Counted from the stretch's first letter, positions 52,475 to 62,700 are shown. The stretch: 64,000 nt of DNA from Larkinella punicea (GCF_003334855.1 NZ_QOWE01000004.1:337132-401131), one strand, 5' to 3'. The notes: a model not told the origin generated them from the sequence alone. Program-made: numbers and translations.

Positions 52475-54256
52475 TCACTTCTTCGTGTTATAAATCCAGT
52501 CCAGGTTCAGGCGTGTGACGTTAGTGACCGAGAGTCCCGTGCCTTTGGGGCGGTTTCCGGCACAGTAACTCAACAAAACATCCTTTTTCCCTACGAAATG
52601 GATGGCCGTGTAACAATACCAGCCATCGGGATCGGCTTCCAGCGTTTTGACGTGTGTCCAGGTTTGCCCCTCGTCTTTCGAAACGGCGATGTTCAGGGGC
52701 GTCCGTCGGCCTTTGATCGGGTTGCCTTCCTGGTTGCCATTGTTGTTCCAGACCATCAGCAGATCGCCGGTAGCCGGGATTCGGGCGATGGTGGCCGGCG
52801 AAACCGGCGACGCAATGGTGGTCGGTTGTGACGGACTCCAGGTTTGCCCCTGATCGGTCGAATAAGCCGCATACTGCACACCGGCATCCGTCCGGATGAT
52901 CATCATCAGCCGGTCTTTCAAAGCAACCAGCCCCGGTTCCTGCAGGGTAATCGCATCCGGATTGGCCACCTCCTGGCTCACGTTCCAGGTTTTGCCGGTA
53001 TCGTCGGAATAATACGAAAATAAGCGACCTTTTCCATTAAACCGGCCACCGGGTGGCGTTTCGTGCAAGGCGACCGGCATCAGGAGTCGACCGGTTTGCA
53101 ACTGAATCACGCGGTTGTTGTTCAACACAAAATAGCCTTTCCGGTCGGTGATGCAGGGAACGGCCTCGCTCCAGGTTTTGGCTTCGTCGGTCGAAATCCG
53201 CATCATCGGAATGCAGTCGTCCATGGAATTTTTCCGGGCGTAAAACAGGGCAATTCGGCCATCTTTCAACCGCAGCAGCGAAACCGACATCACATTCATG
53301 CCGCCTTCATTGCTAACGATAAGCTGGTCGTCCGGCGTCCAGGTTTTGCCGCCGTCGCCTGAATACCGCCCCACCAGCGTAGCTGCTGCAAAATCGCTGG
53401 AGGAGTTGCCGGCAAAACGGGAGTAAATGAACAGAATCCGGCCATCTTTCAGGGTAACAAAATCGCCCTCGCTGTTGCGCGGATTGTCGGGACCCGGATT
53501 GAGTTGCAACACCAGGCTTTTTTCACCGACCTTGTTCTTTCCGTTGAGCTTGGTCACCCGCAGGATTTCGTCCACCATGTTCCCGGCAATCAACTCGTGG
53601 CCCTTGTCGTTGGGGTGAACACCGTCGAGCATCAGCGAATCGAAACTGACGCCCGTCCGGTTTTGGTAATCCACAAACGCTTTGTAGTTGTCGACCAGCC
53701 CGGTTCGGTATTTCCGGGAATAGTTCCGCACCACCTCGACGTACTGCAACAGGCGTTCGTTCTGGTAATCTGCGTATTTTTTGCCCAGCAGATTCGGAAC
53801 CGTCAGAATGACCTGACTCCCGGTTTTTTGCAACGATTCGATCATGTACGCCAGATTCTGCCGGTAGTTTTCCAGCGGAATCCGCGAGGGTCCGGTAGCT
53901 CCTCCGCTGTCGATGTGGGCGTCGTTGATGCCGAACCCGAAGATCACCAGATCGGGGTGAACCGCCAGCACATCCGACTCAAACCGGTCGAGGGCGTGCC
54001 TGATTTTGAACAGGTTATGGTCCGTCTGACGGCCGGTGTGGCTACCGGGAATCCCGGCATTGATGACCGTGGCACTGACGCCTTTCTGAGCCAGCAGGTG
54101 GGGCAATCTTTGCGCAAAAACCTGATTGATGGTTTTGCGGGTGGCCGTGATGGAATTGCCGAAAGCGACAATGGTCAAATTTCCATCACCACCGCCCGGC
54201 GGTTTTGCCGCAAAAACCGGAAAACCAAGGAAAAAGCAGAAAACCGTTATTCGCAA
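52475..54256 (-). CDS. SGNH esterase fused to BNR sialidase-like propeller
   Basis: A two-domain secreted protein of 594 residues. The N-terminal SGNH hydrolase domain (about 30-245) has FGNSITATR (GNS instead of GDS), GFGINDAH and DGVHPNDKGH. The C-terminal BNR propeller (about 255-590) has five Asp-boxes (SGDGGKTW, STDEAKTW, SDDTGKTW, STDQGQTW, SKDEGQTW) and is paralogous to the next gene. A TTG at 54256 starts a clean signal peptide (MRITVFCFFLGF). The open frame reaches back to 54385 only by reading through palindrome D. The fusion joins ester removal and propeller function in one enzyme. Confidence 0.8.
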   Translation of the reverse strand: MRITVFCFFLGFPVFAAKPPGGGDGNLTIVAFGNSITATRKTINQVFAQRLPHLLAQKGVSATVINAGIPGSHTGRQTDHNLFKIRHALDRFESDVLAVHPDLVIFGFGINDAHIDSGGATGPSRIPLENYRQNLAYMIESLQKTGSQVILTVPNLLGKKYADYQNERLLQYVEVVRNYSRKYRTGLVDNYKAFVDYQNRTGVSFDSLMLDGVHPNDKGHELIAGNMVDEILRVTKLNGKNKVGEKSLVLQLNPGPDNPRNSEGDFVTLKDGRILFIYSRFAGNSSSDFAAATLVGRYSGDGGKTWTPDDQLIVSNEGGMNVMSVSLLRLKDGRIALFYARKNSMDDCIPMMRISTDEAKTWSEAVPCITDRKGYFVLNNNRVIQLQTGRLLMPVALHETPPGGRFNGKGRLFSYYSDDTGKTWNVSQEVANPDAITLQEPGLVALKDRLMMIIRTDAGVQYAAYSTDQGQTWSPSQPTTIASPVSPATIARIPATGDLLMVWNNNGNQEGNPIKGRRTPLNIAVSKDEGQTWTHVKTLEADPDGWYCYTAIHFVGKKDVLLSYCAGNRPKGTGLSVTNVTRLNLDWIYNTKK

Positions 54257-54330
54257 AAATGCCCCCCACCCCCTAAAGGGGGCTTCTCTCGGATGACTAA
54301 AGCCCCCTTTAGGGGGTGGGGGGCATTTTT
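54255..54330. repeat. Palindromic element D
   Basis: A perfect inverted repeat of 30 bp (31 with one further pair), 54255-54284 and 54301-54330, starting AAAAATGCCCCCCACCCCCT, with a loop of about 15 bases. Each arm contains the small palindrome CCCCCTAAAGGGGG. It abuts the TTG start of the SGNH-BNR gene, and its arm ends in a T-run on the + strand side. It can act as a hairpin in the transcript. Confidence 0.85.
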
Positions 54331-54395
54331 CAAACCCGATCTGAATTACTCTTCGACTGTTTTGCATACCGATTGATCCGTTCATTCAAACATGA

Positions 54396-55526
54396 TTACC
54401 GTAAAAAGTCTTTTTCATTCAGCTTAACCCGTAATTCGCCCTGCATGACGGTGATCCAGAGCACGCCCGGTTTTTCTTCGAAAACGTACGGATACGAAAT
54501 CCGGGGCTGCTTTCCGCGTTCGGCAAAGACCACTGGTTTGCTCCAGCTTTTGCCCTCATCGTCCGAAAACGCAATCGACAGTTCATCGCGGTGGTTGCTG
54601 GCCGGAATTTCCGACCATTGGTTATCCCCCCCGCTCAGCTTATACGACACCTGGCCGTCCGGAAAACGGCGGTTCCAGACCAGCACCAGCTTGCCATCCT
54701 GCAACCGTTTGAGCAAGCCGGGGGCCGAACTGGCGCTGATGTTGGTGGGGTTAAAGCTGTTCCAGGTTACGCCGTCGTCTTTGGAATAGGCTTCCCAAAA
54801 CGTCCCCCAGTTGGTCCGCAGCAGCAGCCACAAACGTCCGTCTTTCAACTGTTCCAGCGTGGCTTCCGTGACGCCCCCGTGGTGGCCGGTTCCGCCCAGG
54901 TCGATGATGGTGCTGCGGGTCCAGGTTTTGCCGTCGTTCTTCGACGAATACGTCAGCACCGAATGTCGTCCGGGGTTGTGCCTCATCATCATGGAGGTAA
55001 AAACGATGCTGCCGTCTTTGGTTTCGATCATGTCACGAATGGCACCGGTCCAGTCGTCGTGCAGTTTCTGGGCGTCCTGCCAGGTTTTTCCGCCGTCAAG
55101 GCTGCGGACGGCGTAGGTCGGCAGTTTGGCGTCGGGCGAGTCCGAGATTTCCTTCTGCCAGTTCCAGTTGGCCCGCTCTTTCAGGTTCATACAGGCCAGA
55201 ATGATCACATTCCGTTTGGTACGGATCAACGCCCGTTCGTCGCTGATTTCAAATTTCGCCGGGTCTTTAAAGATCGTGTATTCCGTCCAGGTTTTGCCAT
55301 CATCTTTGCTGATCAGGCTTTTGGTTTTGTCGACGGTCAGAATACTGCCGTCGGCCAGCCGTACAAACGGCCCCATTTTTAGGCCCGGTATTTCCTGAAC
55401 ATTCTCCGCAATCCAGGACCCCGACGCGGTGGTTTTTCCGGCGTCTTTATTGATCTGAGCGAGCAGAGAACCGCTGGCCATCAGTGCCAGCAGGCTAGCT
55501 ACTTTTATTCGATGCGCTATTTTCAT
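54396..55526 (-). CDS. BNR/Asp-box beta-propeller 2, sialidase-like
   Basis: A 376-residue secreted propeller with signal peptide ending near SLLAQ and five Asp-boxes (SKDDGKTW, SLDGGKTW, SKNDGKTW, SKDDGVTW, SDDEGKSW). It differs clearly from the pair at 51-54 kb and shares MGPFVRLADGSIL, GGVTEATLEQLKDGRLWLLLRTN and HRDELSIAFSDDEGKSW with the general BNR_2 type. Two of these resemble parts of the 566-codon neighbour (DGRLWMLIRTN), so the two are distant paralogues. Activity unknown; probable glycan-processing role. Confidence 0.8.
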   Translation of the reverse strand: MKIAHRIKVASLLALMASGSLLAQINKDAGKTTASGSWIAENVQEIPGLKMGPFVRLADGSILTVDKTKSLISKDDGKTWTEYTIFKDPAKFEISDERALIRTKRNVIILACMNLKERANWNWQKEISDSPDAKLPTYAVRSLDGGKTWQDAQKLHDDWTGAIRDMIETKDGSIVFTSMMMRHNPGRHSVLTYSSKNDGKTWTRSTIIDLGGTGHHGGVTEATLEQLKDGRLWLLLRTNWGTFWEAYSKDDGVTWNSFNPTNISASSAPGLLKRLQDGKLVLVWNRRFPDGQVSYKLSGGDNQWSEIPASNHRDELSIAFSDDEGKSWSKPVVFAERGKQPRISYPYVFEEKPGVLWITVMQGELRVKLNEKDFLR

Positions 55527-55556
55527 ACAAAGCAGGTGGTTTAAGGTTTAGGATAG

Positions 55557-57230
55557 TCAGTTTGTCTTTTTTATACCCGTCATTTTGACCGCGTGAAGCG
55601 ACACCCCGACAGGTTTTCCCCGTTGGTCGCGCATTCCAATTCGCAGGTAATTCACTCCAAAATCTGGTTGGCGACGAAAATTCGTCCGGGCTACGATTCG
55701 GTTGTTCATCACGAAAAGAGCCTCTTGTTTCTGGCAATCCCACCGGATTTCCACCATCATCCGGGACGATTCCGCTCCGGTTTTGGCCAGTTCGGCGGAT
55801 TTAATCTTGAATTCGGCTATGGCATGATCAGCCGCCAGCGAGTCGTCCGGCACCGAGAAATGGTCGGTTAGCGCCAGTGAAACCGCCTGCGCATCGGGCG
55901 GGAATTCCAGATCGGCTTTCAGCGTTCCCTGCCGCGTCGCCGGAAAATTCCAGACCAGGGCCGGGTGTTCGGTTGTCGAATTCAGGGCGGTTTTCCCCTC
56001 ATCGCGGGCTTCGGTTTGCTCGAGCCAGTCGGGGTCAAATAGCACCACCGATTTGGCGTCACCCTGTCCGGCCACCAGCGCCACCTTGCCCTCCGCCGTT
56101 TCTGCTGCCGATGCGTAGGCGGTGCCCCGGTCGTTTTTTTCAACCCGACCCGGTTTGGCCGCAGGCATCGTCAGCACTTCCCGAAAGCCCTGCCAGGTTT
56201 TGCCCTCATCGCGGCTGATGGCGGCATGCAGCATTTCCCGGCCTCCGGCGGCATAACTCCGGGGATTGTCCCAACGCTGGTTGCTGTTCAACAGCAGCAC
56301 CAGACGGCGGTCCGACAGACGGAGCAGTTCGGCCGGGGAGTCCGACGAAATAAACCGGGTTGGCCGGGCCGCCTGCCAGATTTGGCCGTGATCACTGGAA
56401 AATGATTCATACAAATGCCCTTTGTTGGTTCGAATCAGCATCCACAACCGCCCGTCGGTTAATTCCACCACATCCGGCTCAATACCGCCATACCGAACCG
56501 GCATGGCATTGTCGATTTCGACCTGAACCGAACTAGCCGACGGTTTCCAGGTTTGCCCGTTGTCGTCCGAATGCAGTGAAATGATGTCGTTCCAGCCGTA
56601 ATCAACCTGCCCTACCCCCGGTTTTTCCTGCCGTTCGGGAACCGCTTTGGCAAAAGACACCAACAGGCGTCCGGTGCTGAGCCGGATGAAACTCCGGATC
56701 GAACCCACGTAGCCGTCGTAAATCTTTTGGGGCTGACTCCACGGTTTTTCGGCGCCGGTTGTCCGGCAATACCACACATCCAGATGCCGCCCCCGGTAGC
56801 CGTTGGTACCGGTTCCCCACAGATGGAAAATGCCGTGCAGCTCGCCCTGCGGGTCTTCCAGCACCCGGTTGGCGTAATACGCCTGTCCCGGCAAATTGAA
56901 TTCGGTCACCGGTGGCTCCCAATGAATGCCATCTGACGATGATATGGACCGGAGTTGATTGGCATCGCCGGGGCGGTTGATGTAAAAGATCGTCAGTCCG
57001 CCGTTTTTCCGTCGGATCAATGTCGCTTCGTTGCCCGGTGCGGTAGTCACCCTAACCGGTTCGTAGAGATTGGTTACTCGCTGCGGCACCGGACGCAGTC
57101 GCATTCCGGCAGATGCTTCGGCAACTTGAGCATAGCCTCCCTGTAATGACAGCCCAAAAGACACGGCAAGACCGCACTCCAAAATTCGGAGTGTCCGTTT
57201 CAGGGATGTATTTAAAAAGAAAGCGGTCAT
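55557..57230 (-). CDS. BNR beta-propeller 3 with C-terminal beta domain
   Basis: A 557-residue secreted protein from the ATG at 57230, with a long basic n-region and hydrophobic leader ending near GGYAQ. The propeller covers about 50-410 with Asp-box-like turns SSSDGIHW, HSDDNGQTW, SSDHGQIW and SRDEGKTW and the stretch RYGGIEPDVVELTDGRLWMLIRTNKG given here by its ends. The last 130 or so residues form a separate beta-rich module (LVWNFPATRQGTLKADLEFP, NYLRIGMRDQRGKPVGVSLH), possibly carbohydrate-binding. It follows the aldolase gene after a 72-base gap containing a palindrome. Confidence 0.8.
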   Translation of the reverse strand: MTAFFLNTSLKRTLRILECGLAVSFGLSLQGGYAQVAEASAGMRLRPVPQRVTNLYEPVRVTTAPGNEATLIRRKNGGLTIFYINRPGDANQLRSISSSDGIHWEPPVTEFNLPGQAYYANRVLEDPQGELHGIFHLWGTGTNGYRGRHLDVWYCRTTGAEKPWSQPQKIYDGYVGSIRSFIRLSTGRLLVSFAKAVPERQEKPGVGQVDYGWNDIISLHSDDNGQTWKPSASSVQVEIDNAMPVRYGGIEPDVVELTDGRLWMLIRTNKGHLYESFSSDHGQIWQAARPTRFISSDSPAELLRLSDRRLVLLLNSNQRWDNPRSYAAGGREMLHAAISRDEGKTWQGFREVLTMPAAKPGRVEKNDRGTAYASAAETAEGKVALVAGQGDAKSVVLFDPDWLEQTEARDEGKTALNSTTEHPALVWNFPATRQGTLKADLEFPPDAQAVSLALTDHFSVPDDSLAADHAIAEFKIKSAELAKTGAESSRMMVEIRWDCQKQEALFVMNNRIVARTNFRRQPDFGVNYLRIGMRDQRGKPVGVSLHAVKMTGIKKTN

Positions 57231-57255
57231 TTTTCTGATACTAAACCTGTGTATC

Positions 57256-57288
57256 AAACCTGCAAGGTCTTGAAGACCTTACAGGTTT
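57256..57288. repeat. 33-base near-perfect palindrome
   Basis: AAACCTGCAAGGTCTT (57256-57271) and AAGACCTTACAGGTTT (57273-57288) are inverted copies with one mismatch around a single-base centre. It lies between the aldolase and BNR genes. The word is familiar from dispersed palindromes in Bacteroidota genomes, as recollection. Confidence 0.7.
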
Positions 57289-57302
57289 AGCGGTTTTCTC
57301 AA

Positions 57303-58214
57303 CTAGTTACTAACCAACCCACTAACCGCCGAAATCCGGTCGCAGATTTCCATCACTTCTTTTTCGTTCCATTCGCCGTTGCCCAGGCCCAAAGGCGGGT
57401 TGGGCAGTCCGATGTTGATGTTATGCTTGAGCAGCATGGCCTGGTGGAAGAACGACCAGATGTTGGGCAACACGTCATGAATAATTTCCTGGAAGGTCAG
57501 CATGAAGCGGTTTCCCAGTTCAAAGTTCCCCTTGATAAATTCCTCCCGCACAAATTTGCACTCTTCTCCCCATAGGTTGAAAAAACTTCCGATGGCCCCT
57601 ACGGTTCCGCACAGGGTGGCCTGACAGAACAGTTCGTCGGCCCCGCTGAACAGAATCAGCTTGTCCTGCGACAGAATATGAATCAGGCTCACTTCATACA
57701 GATTCTGGGTGGTGAGCTTCATGCCGGCAATGTTGGGCAGGGTCAGAATCTGCTCGATGTAGTGCCGGGCGTCGCCCCCAAACACACTGTGGTTACCGAT
57801 GTGATACGGAAAAAAAGGAATGTCGATGGACGAGCCAATGGCCTTGTAGTGTTCCAGCGCATTGCGAACACCGGACTGGTAATAAATCGGCCCAACGGTC
57901 GAAATCCCGTATACGCCCTGCTCCTGAGCGGCCTGCGCCAGCCGGATCGACTCCCGCGTGTTCAGTGCGCCCACCTGGGCAATCACCGGCATGGCTCCGT
58001 TGACGGTTTCCATGACGGTTTGGGTGATGGCCATCCGCTGTTTTTCCGAAAACAGAAATCCCTGTCCGGTGGAACCCAGCACATACAGGCCATCCAGTTT
58101 TTGTTTGATACAGAGTTCTACAATTTTTTCCAGTTGCTGAAAATCAGGGTTGCCGTTCTGATCGACCGGTGTGAACAAGGCTGGCCACAGGCCACCGATT
58201 GGTGAATGCGTCAT
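57303..58214 (-). CDS. N-acetylneuraminate lyase-like DapA-superfamily aldolase
   Basis: A 303-residue class I aldolase of the DHDPS/NAL superfamily with GSTG at 47-50, Tyr137 in FPYHIGN and Schiff-base Lys166 in GMKLTTQNLYEV. These match the positions of Tyr137 and Lys165 in E. coli NanA, and YHI and LYEV words look like the neuraminate lyases rather than DapA. The SGADELF segment also fits. It would cleave a nonulosonic or other 2-keto-3-deoxy sugar acid to pyruvate and a sugar in the cytosol. It lies 57 bases behind susD, first of the enzyme genes. Confidence 0.84.
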   Translation of the reverse strand: MTHSPIGGLWPALFTPVDQNGNPDFQQLEKIVELCIKQKLDGLYVLGSTGQGFLFSEKQRMAITQTVMETVNGAMPVIAQVGALNTRESIRLAQAAQEQGVYGISTVGPIYYQSGVRNALEHYKAIGSSIDIPFFPYHIGNHSVFGGDARHYIEQILTLPNIAGMKLTTQNLYEVSLIHILSQDKLILFSGADELFCQATLCGTVGAIGSFFNLWGEECKFVREEFIKGNFELGNRFMLTFQEIIHDVLPNIWSFFHQAMLLKHNINIGLPNPPLGLGNGEWNEKEVMEICDRISAVSGLVSN

Positions 58215-58271
58215 GGTGTTTGTGTACTTGAATTTTATTTATGGTTTACGGTATTCAGTTTACGGTTTACG

Positions 58272-59744
58272 TTACTCATATCCCGGATTCTGGACAAGTT
58301 TGGAATTCCGGCTCATGACGGTTTCGGAGAGCGGGAACAGCAGCAGGTTGGTTTGTCCTTTGCGGTCGGCGAGTGAAGGAACGAGATCGAACGCCTTGTT
58401 AAACCGAACCAAATCCCACCAGCGTTTGCCTTCAAAAGCCAGTTCGAACAGGCGTTCCTTGAGAATGGCGTCGTCGTTGGCGGCTTTGGTCGTCGACACA
58501 AACCGGTGTTTCTCAAACTGATCGCCGTAGGCCCGCTGCCGAACCAGGTTGATTTCGGTGGCCGGGTCCTGCCCCAGTGCGTTTTTGGCTTCGGCAATCA
58601 TCAGCAGCACGTCGGCGTAGCGGTAAATGATGACATCGTCCAGAAACCGTCGGCCGTTCGCATCGATAAAACCGCTAAACTTGGTCATGATCGACGTGTA
58701 GAAGGTTGCTTTCCCCTGGGCATCTTTGCCGTAGATTTCCACGAACGATTTGTCCTTGCGTTTGTCGTCCGTCGTAAACTGTTTGCGCATGGTTTCGGAG
58801 GGCGCCCACCAGTTCATGCCGCCCCCCAGACCGATTTTCTGGAGGGTTGCGGCATCCGTTCCCGGTGGCAGGTCGCTGTCGCGGATGTACATATCGCCAC
58901 TGTAGTTGTTGATGGCTTCCAGATCCTGGTAGCGTACCGCAAACACGATTTCCTTGTTGCCTTTGTTGGTATAACTGAACACATCTGCAAAATTCGGCAA
59001 CAGGGCGACGTCGCTTTTCTGAACTTCCTGCAATGCCGCCAGAGCCGTGTTGAGGGCCGCTTCTCCGCCGTTTCTGCGTTTGGCAATCCAGAGATACACA
59101 TCGCCTTTCAGGGCATTGGCCGCCGGTTTCGACCAGGCACCACGCCGGGTCGGGTAGGTATTGGCGGGGAAAAGCTCCAGGGCTTTGGCCAGATCGTCGG
59201 TGATCAGTTTGAACATCTCCTCTTCCGAAGCCCGCGGTTTGTAAATCGTTTCCGGGTCCGACGATTCCGTGGGCTCCAACAGCATAGGGGTTCCGCCCCA
59301 GGTGCGCACCAGCACGAAATAGAGATACGCCCGCATGGTATACGCTTCTGCCAGAATGGTATTTTTGGCGCTTTCCGACGTAAACGCGATGGCCGGTGTG
59401 TATTTCAGAATCAGGTTGATGTCGTGGATCACCGTGTAAATCGTCCCCCAGTCGGGGCCGGGCGCGGTAATTTTGTGCAGGCGGTTTTGAAAGTAGGGAA
59501 TCCGGAAATCGGCATTCAGGATGCCGGTTCCCATGATTTCGCTGCGGGACTCGCCGAGATAGTAGAGATTAAAATTGGTAAAGTTTCGAAAACGGGCGTA
59601 CATCCCACTTTTGGCACCTGTTACGTCTTCCTGCGTTTTCCAGTAAGAAGCCGCCGTAATCTGGCTTTCGGGTTGAACATCCAGTTCTTTGTCACAGGAA
59701 CACAGCAAAGAGATGAACAACAGGGCGATGAGGTTGTTTTTCAT
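58272..59744 (-). CDS. SusD-like surface lipoprotein 2
   Basis: A 490-residue RagB/SusD-family protein from the ATG at 59744, with leader and lipobox LLCSC. Conserved segments: QPESQITAASYWKTQEDV, AEAYTMRAYLYFVLVRTWGGTPML, IIYRYADVLLMIAEAKNALG, KERLFELAFEGKRWWDLVRF and a C-terminal LVQNPGYE. It forms the surface lid of the SusC transporter encoded 13 bases upstream. Its binding site decides the ligand of the locus, and the sequence alone does not reveal it. Confidence 0.92.
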   Translation of the reverse strand: MKNNLIALLFISLLCSCDKELDVQPESQITAASYWKTQEDVTGAKSGMYARFRNFTNFNLYYLGESRSEIMGTGILNADFRIPYFQNRLHKITAPGPDWGTIYTVIHDINLILKYTPAIAFTSESAKNTILAEAYTMRAYLYFVLVRTWGGTPMLLEPTESSDPETIYKPRASEEEMFKLITDDLAKALELFPANTYPTRRGAWSKPAANALKGDVYLWIAKRRNGGEAALNTALAALQEVQKSDVALLPNFADVFSYTNKGNKEIVFAVRYQDLEAINNYSGDMYIRDSDLPPGTDAATLQKIGLGGGMNWWAPSETMRKQFTTDDKRKDKSFVEIYGKDAQGKATFYTSIMTKFSGFIDANGRRFLDDVIIYRYADVLLMIAEAKNALGQDPATEINLVRQRAYGDQFEKHRFVSTTKAANDDAILKERLFELAFEGKRWWDLVRFNKAFDLVPSLADRKGQTNLLLFPLSETVMSRNSKLVQNPGYE

Positions 59745-59757
59745 GATCGTTTCTTGA

Positions 59758-62700
59758 TTAGAATGACACATTCAGACCCACGATGAAATTTCTCGGAACC
59801 GGATAGCGGCCGTTGTCCTGCCCGCCTTCCTCAGGGTTGAGTCCGGAATATTTCGTAAAATACTTCAGGTTGTTCGCCGTCACATTCAGCCGCAGGTTGC
59901 TCAGGCCGAGCTTCGATGTCAGACCGGATGGCAGGCTGTAGCCCAGCGAAATTTCCCGGATGGCCAGAAAATTGCCTTTCTCGAAATAGTAGGAATTCTG
60001 CCGGAAGAGGTTGCTCTGCACCTGCTGGTCGGCGTAGTAATAGCGGGCAATATCGGTCTGATCGCCCGGTTTCTGCCACGAGCGCAGGATGTCGGTCGAG
60101 GCATTGTTTTCGCCCACAAACTGACCGTTATACAACGCCCGGGTGTAGTTGTAGATGGTGTGTCCCAGCGTGTAATCGGCCCGGGCCGTCAGGCTGAAAT
60201 TCCGGTACGCCAGCGAGGTGGTAAAACCGCCCGTCACCGTCGGATAAATGTTGCCGAGATAGACGCGGTCGAACGAGTTGATCTCGCCGTTGCCGTCCAC
60301 ATCGAGCCAGTTGACATCGCCCCCAAACTTCGTTTTACTGGCCAGTGGCACAATAATATCGCGCGGTGCTGCAGCCGCTTCTTCGTCGGTGGCAAAAATT
60401 CCGAGTTGTTTGTAGGCGTAGTAATCACCGATCCGGCCCCCTTCCTGAAGCCCTCCGCGCCATTCATTTTTTCCCGTTTCGGGGTCATAGACCAGCACTC
60501 CGCCGACCCGGTTCCGGTCGTTTCCGTTGTCCGGCAATTTCAGAATTTTCTGCTGATTGGTGGCAATGTTGAAGCTGGCGTTCCAGTTAAAACCCGACTC
60601 CGAACGGATGATCGTCCCCGCCACTTCCACTTCAATCCCCTGGTTTTGCAGACTGCCGTAGTTGGTTAGAATGGATTGAAAACCGGTTTCCAGCGGCAAT
60701 TCCAGGTTGGTGAGCAGGTTGTCGGTGCGTTTCCGGAAATAGTCCACCAACAGATTCACCCGCCCGTTGAACAAGCCAATGTCCATCCCGATGTCATAGG
60801 TTTGGGTCTGTTCCCACTTGAGGTTCGAGTTCGGAATGACGGTATTCTGGATAGCCGCCGTGCCGTCATACCGCGAACCCACGCTGTAGGTTCCCTGCGC
60901 CTGAAAATCACCCAGTTGACCCAGATTTCCATTGACTCCGTAACTGGATCGCAGTTTCAGCGTGTTCACTACCCGCGCCAGCCCGGCTTCTTTCCAGAAT
61001 GATTCGTTGTGAATATTCCAGCCCACCGACGCACCTGGAAACAACCCCCATTTGTTGTTCTGACCTAAATTGGACGCACCGTCGTAGCGGGCGTTCAGCG
61101 AGAGTAAATATTTCTGAGCGAAATTGTAGTTGGCGCGGCCGAAAAAGCTCAGAATCCGCTGCTGTGTAACCGAACTGCTGACAGCGGTTGGAGTGGCCGA
61201 AGCGTTGAGGGTCGGAATAATGTCCGTAGAAGCGCCCTGACCCGTTGCCGACAATGCCGATATTTTCCGGTCGAAATACGAACTACCGAGCATAAAATCC
61301 AATCCATGCTGGTTGAAGCTTTTGGTATAATTCAGAATGGCGTCGACCTGCTGCTGCCAGTGCGTCGAGCGGGCTCCGGTAGCCACCCGCGAATCGATGA
61401 AGGCCAGCGGACCGTTCAGATATGATTTTTGGAAGGAGTTATTATTGGTTTCAATGACGTAAAGAGAGGTAGAAGGCTCAAATGTCAGCCCCGGCAAGAT
61501 ATTCCAGGTCAAACCGCCCCCGAGGGTCAGCCGGTAGAGGTGGTTATCGGTCGCATAGCGGTTCAACTGATAGAGCGGGTTGCCAATGGATCGGTTAAAA
61601 CCGGGCGACATGGTGCCGTCTTCAAAATACAGTTTGGCTGTGGGCGGCAGGGCCAGCGCACGCTGAAAAATCTGGTTATCGTTAAATACCTGGTTGTTGC
61701 CCGAATTGGTAAAGTTGGTAAACGCATTGACTTTCAGCTTTTCCCGAATCTTCAGGTCACCGCTGAAATCAAAGGTGAACCGCCGAAAATCCGTATTGAT
61801 GGCAATGCCCTGTGACTTGAGGTAGCCGACGCCCAGGTTGTAACTTCCTTTGTCAGTGCCGCCCATGGCGCCCAGGTAATAGTTTTGGGAGATACCGGTT
61901 TGGAACAACACATCCTGCCAGTCGGTATTCTTGAAAATCAGGGTTTTGGTCGGATCGGCGGGGTCGGCAATACTTTCCCAGCCTTCGCCCAGTTTGTACT
62001 GATTCTGGGGCGTGAGGTACTGAACCGTCGAATAGGTACGGTTGGACAGATCGTTTCCGGTACCGAAACTGTTGGCGAGGGTCAGCACGTTCATGCGTTC
62101 CGGAATCTTCTTGGCCGAGTTCAGCACCCCTAACCGACCATAGTATACGTAGTCGCGGGCCGACATCATATTGTAGCGTTTGGCGAGTTGCGAAAACGTG
62201 GTATTCTGCCGGAAGGTGATCAGCATTTTGCCGGATTTGCCTTTTTTGGTCGTGATAATCACCACCCCATTGGCTCCTCTGGCCCCGTAAATGGAAGTAG
62301 ATGACGCATCTTTCAGGACTTGCAGGGTTTCGATGTCGTCGGCATTGATGTCGTTCATATCAGACCGGATAACACCGTCGATGATGTAGAGTGGCGAAGA
62401 ACCGTCGGGATTGTTGATTGACGTTCCGCCCCGGATGATGACCCGGGGAGCGGCTCCGGGCTGGCCCGTCGTCGTTTGCACCCGCACACCCGGCAAGGTT
62501 CCCTGCAAGGCCGAAGCGGCATTGGCATACGGAATGTTTTCCAACACCTTGTTATCCAGCTTGGAAATCGAGGTCGTTATGGTTTCGCGGGATTGGGAAC
62601 CGTAACCGACTACCACCACTTCGTTCAGCGTTTTCAGATCGGGTTCCAGCACCACACTCACGTCTGTCTGGTTGCCGACCACAACCTCTTTAGTCTGGTA

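Noticed and set aside
51319..57230. Naming the BNR proteins as true sialidases
   Set aside because: Asp-boxes occur in many propellers and the classical FRIP motif was not found, so only a structural label is used.
58215..58271. Short GTTTACGG repeats between susD and the aldolase gene
   Set aside because: Three imperfect copies of an 8-base word in a 57-base gap; too short to call an element from one occurrence.
58506..59786. Long antisense frame inside susD 2
   Set aside because: Same reason: a mirror of codon bias, no start context and no recognisable content.
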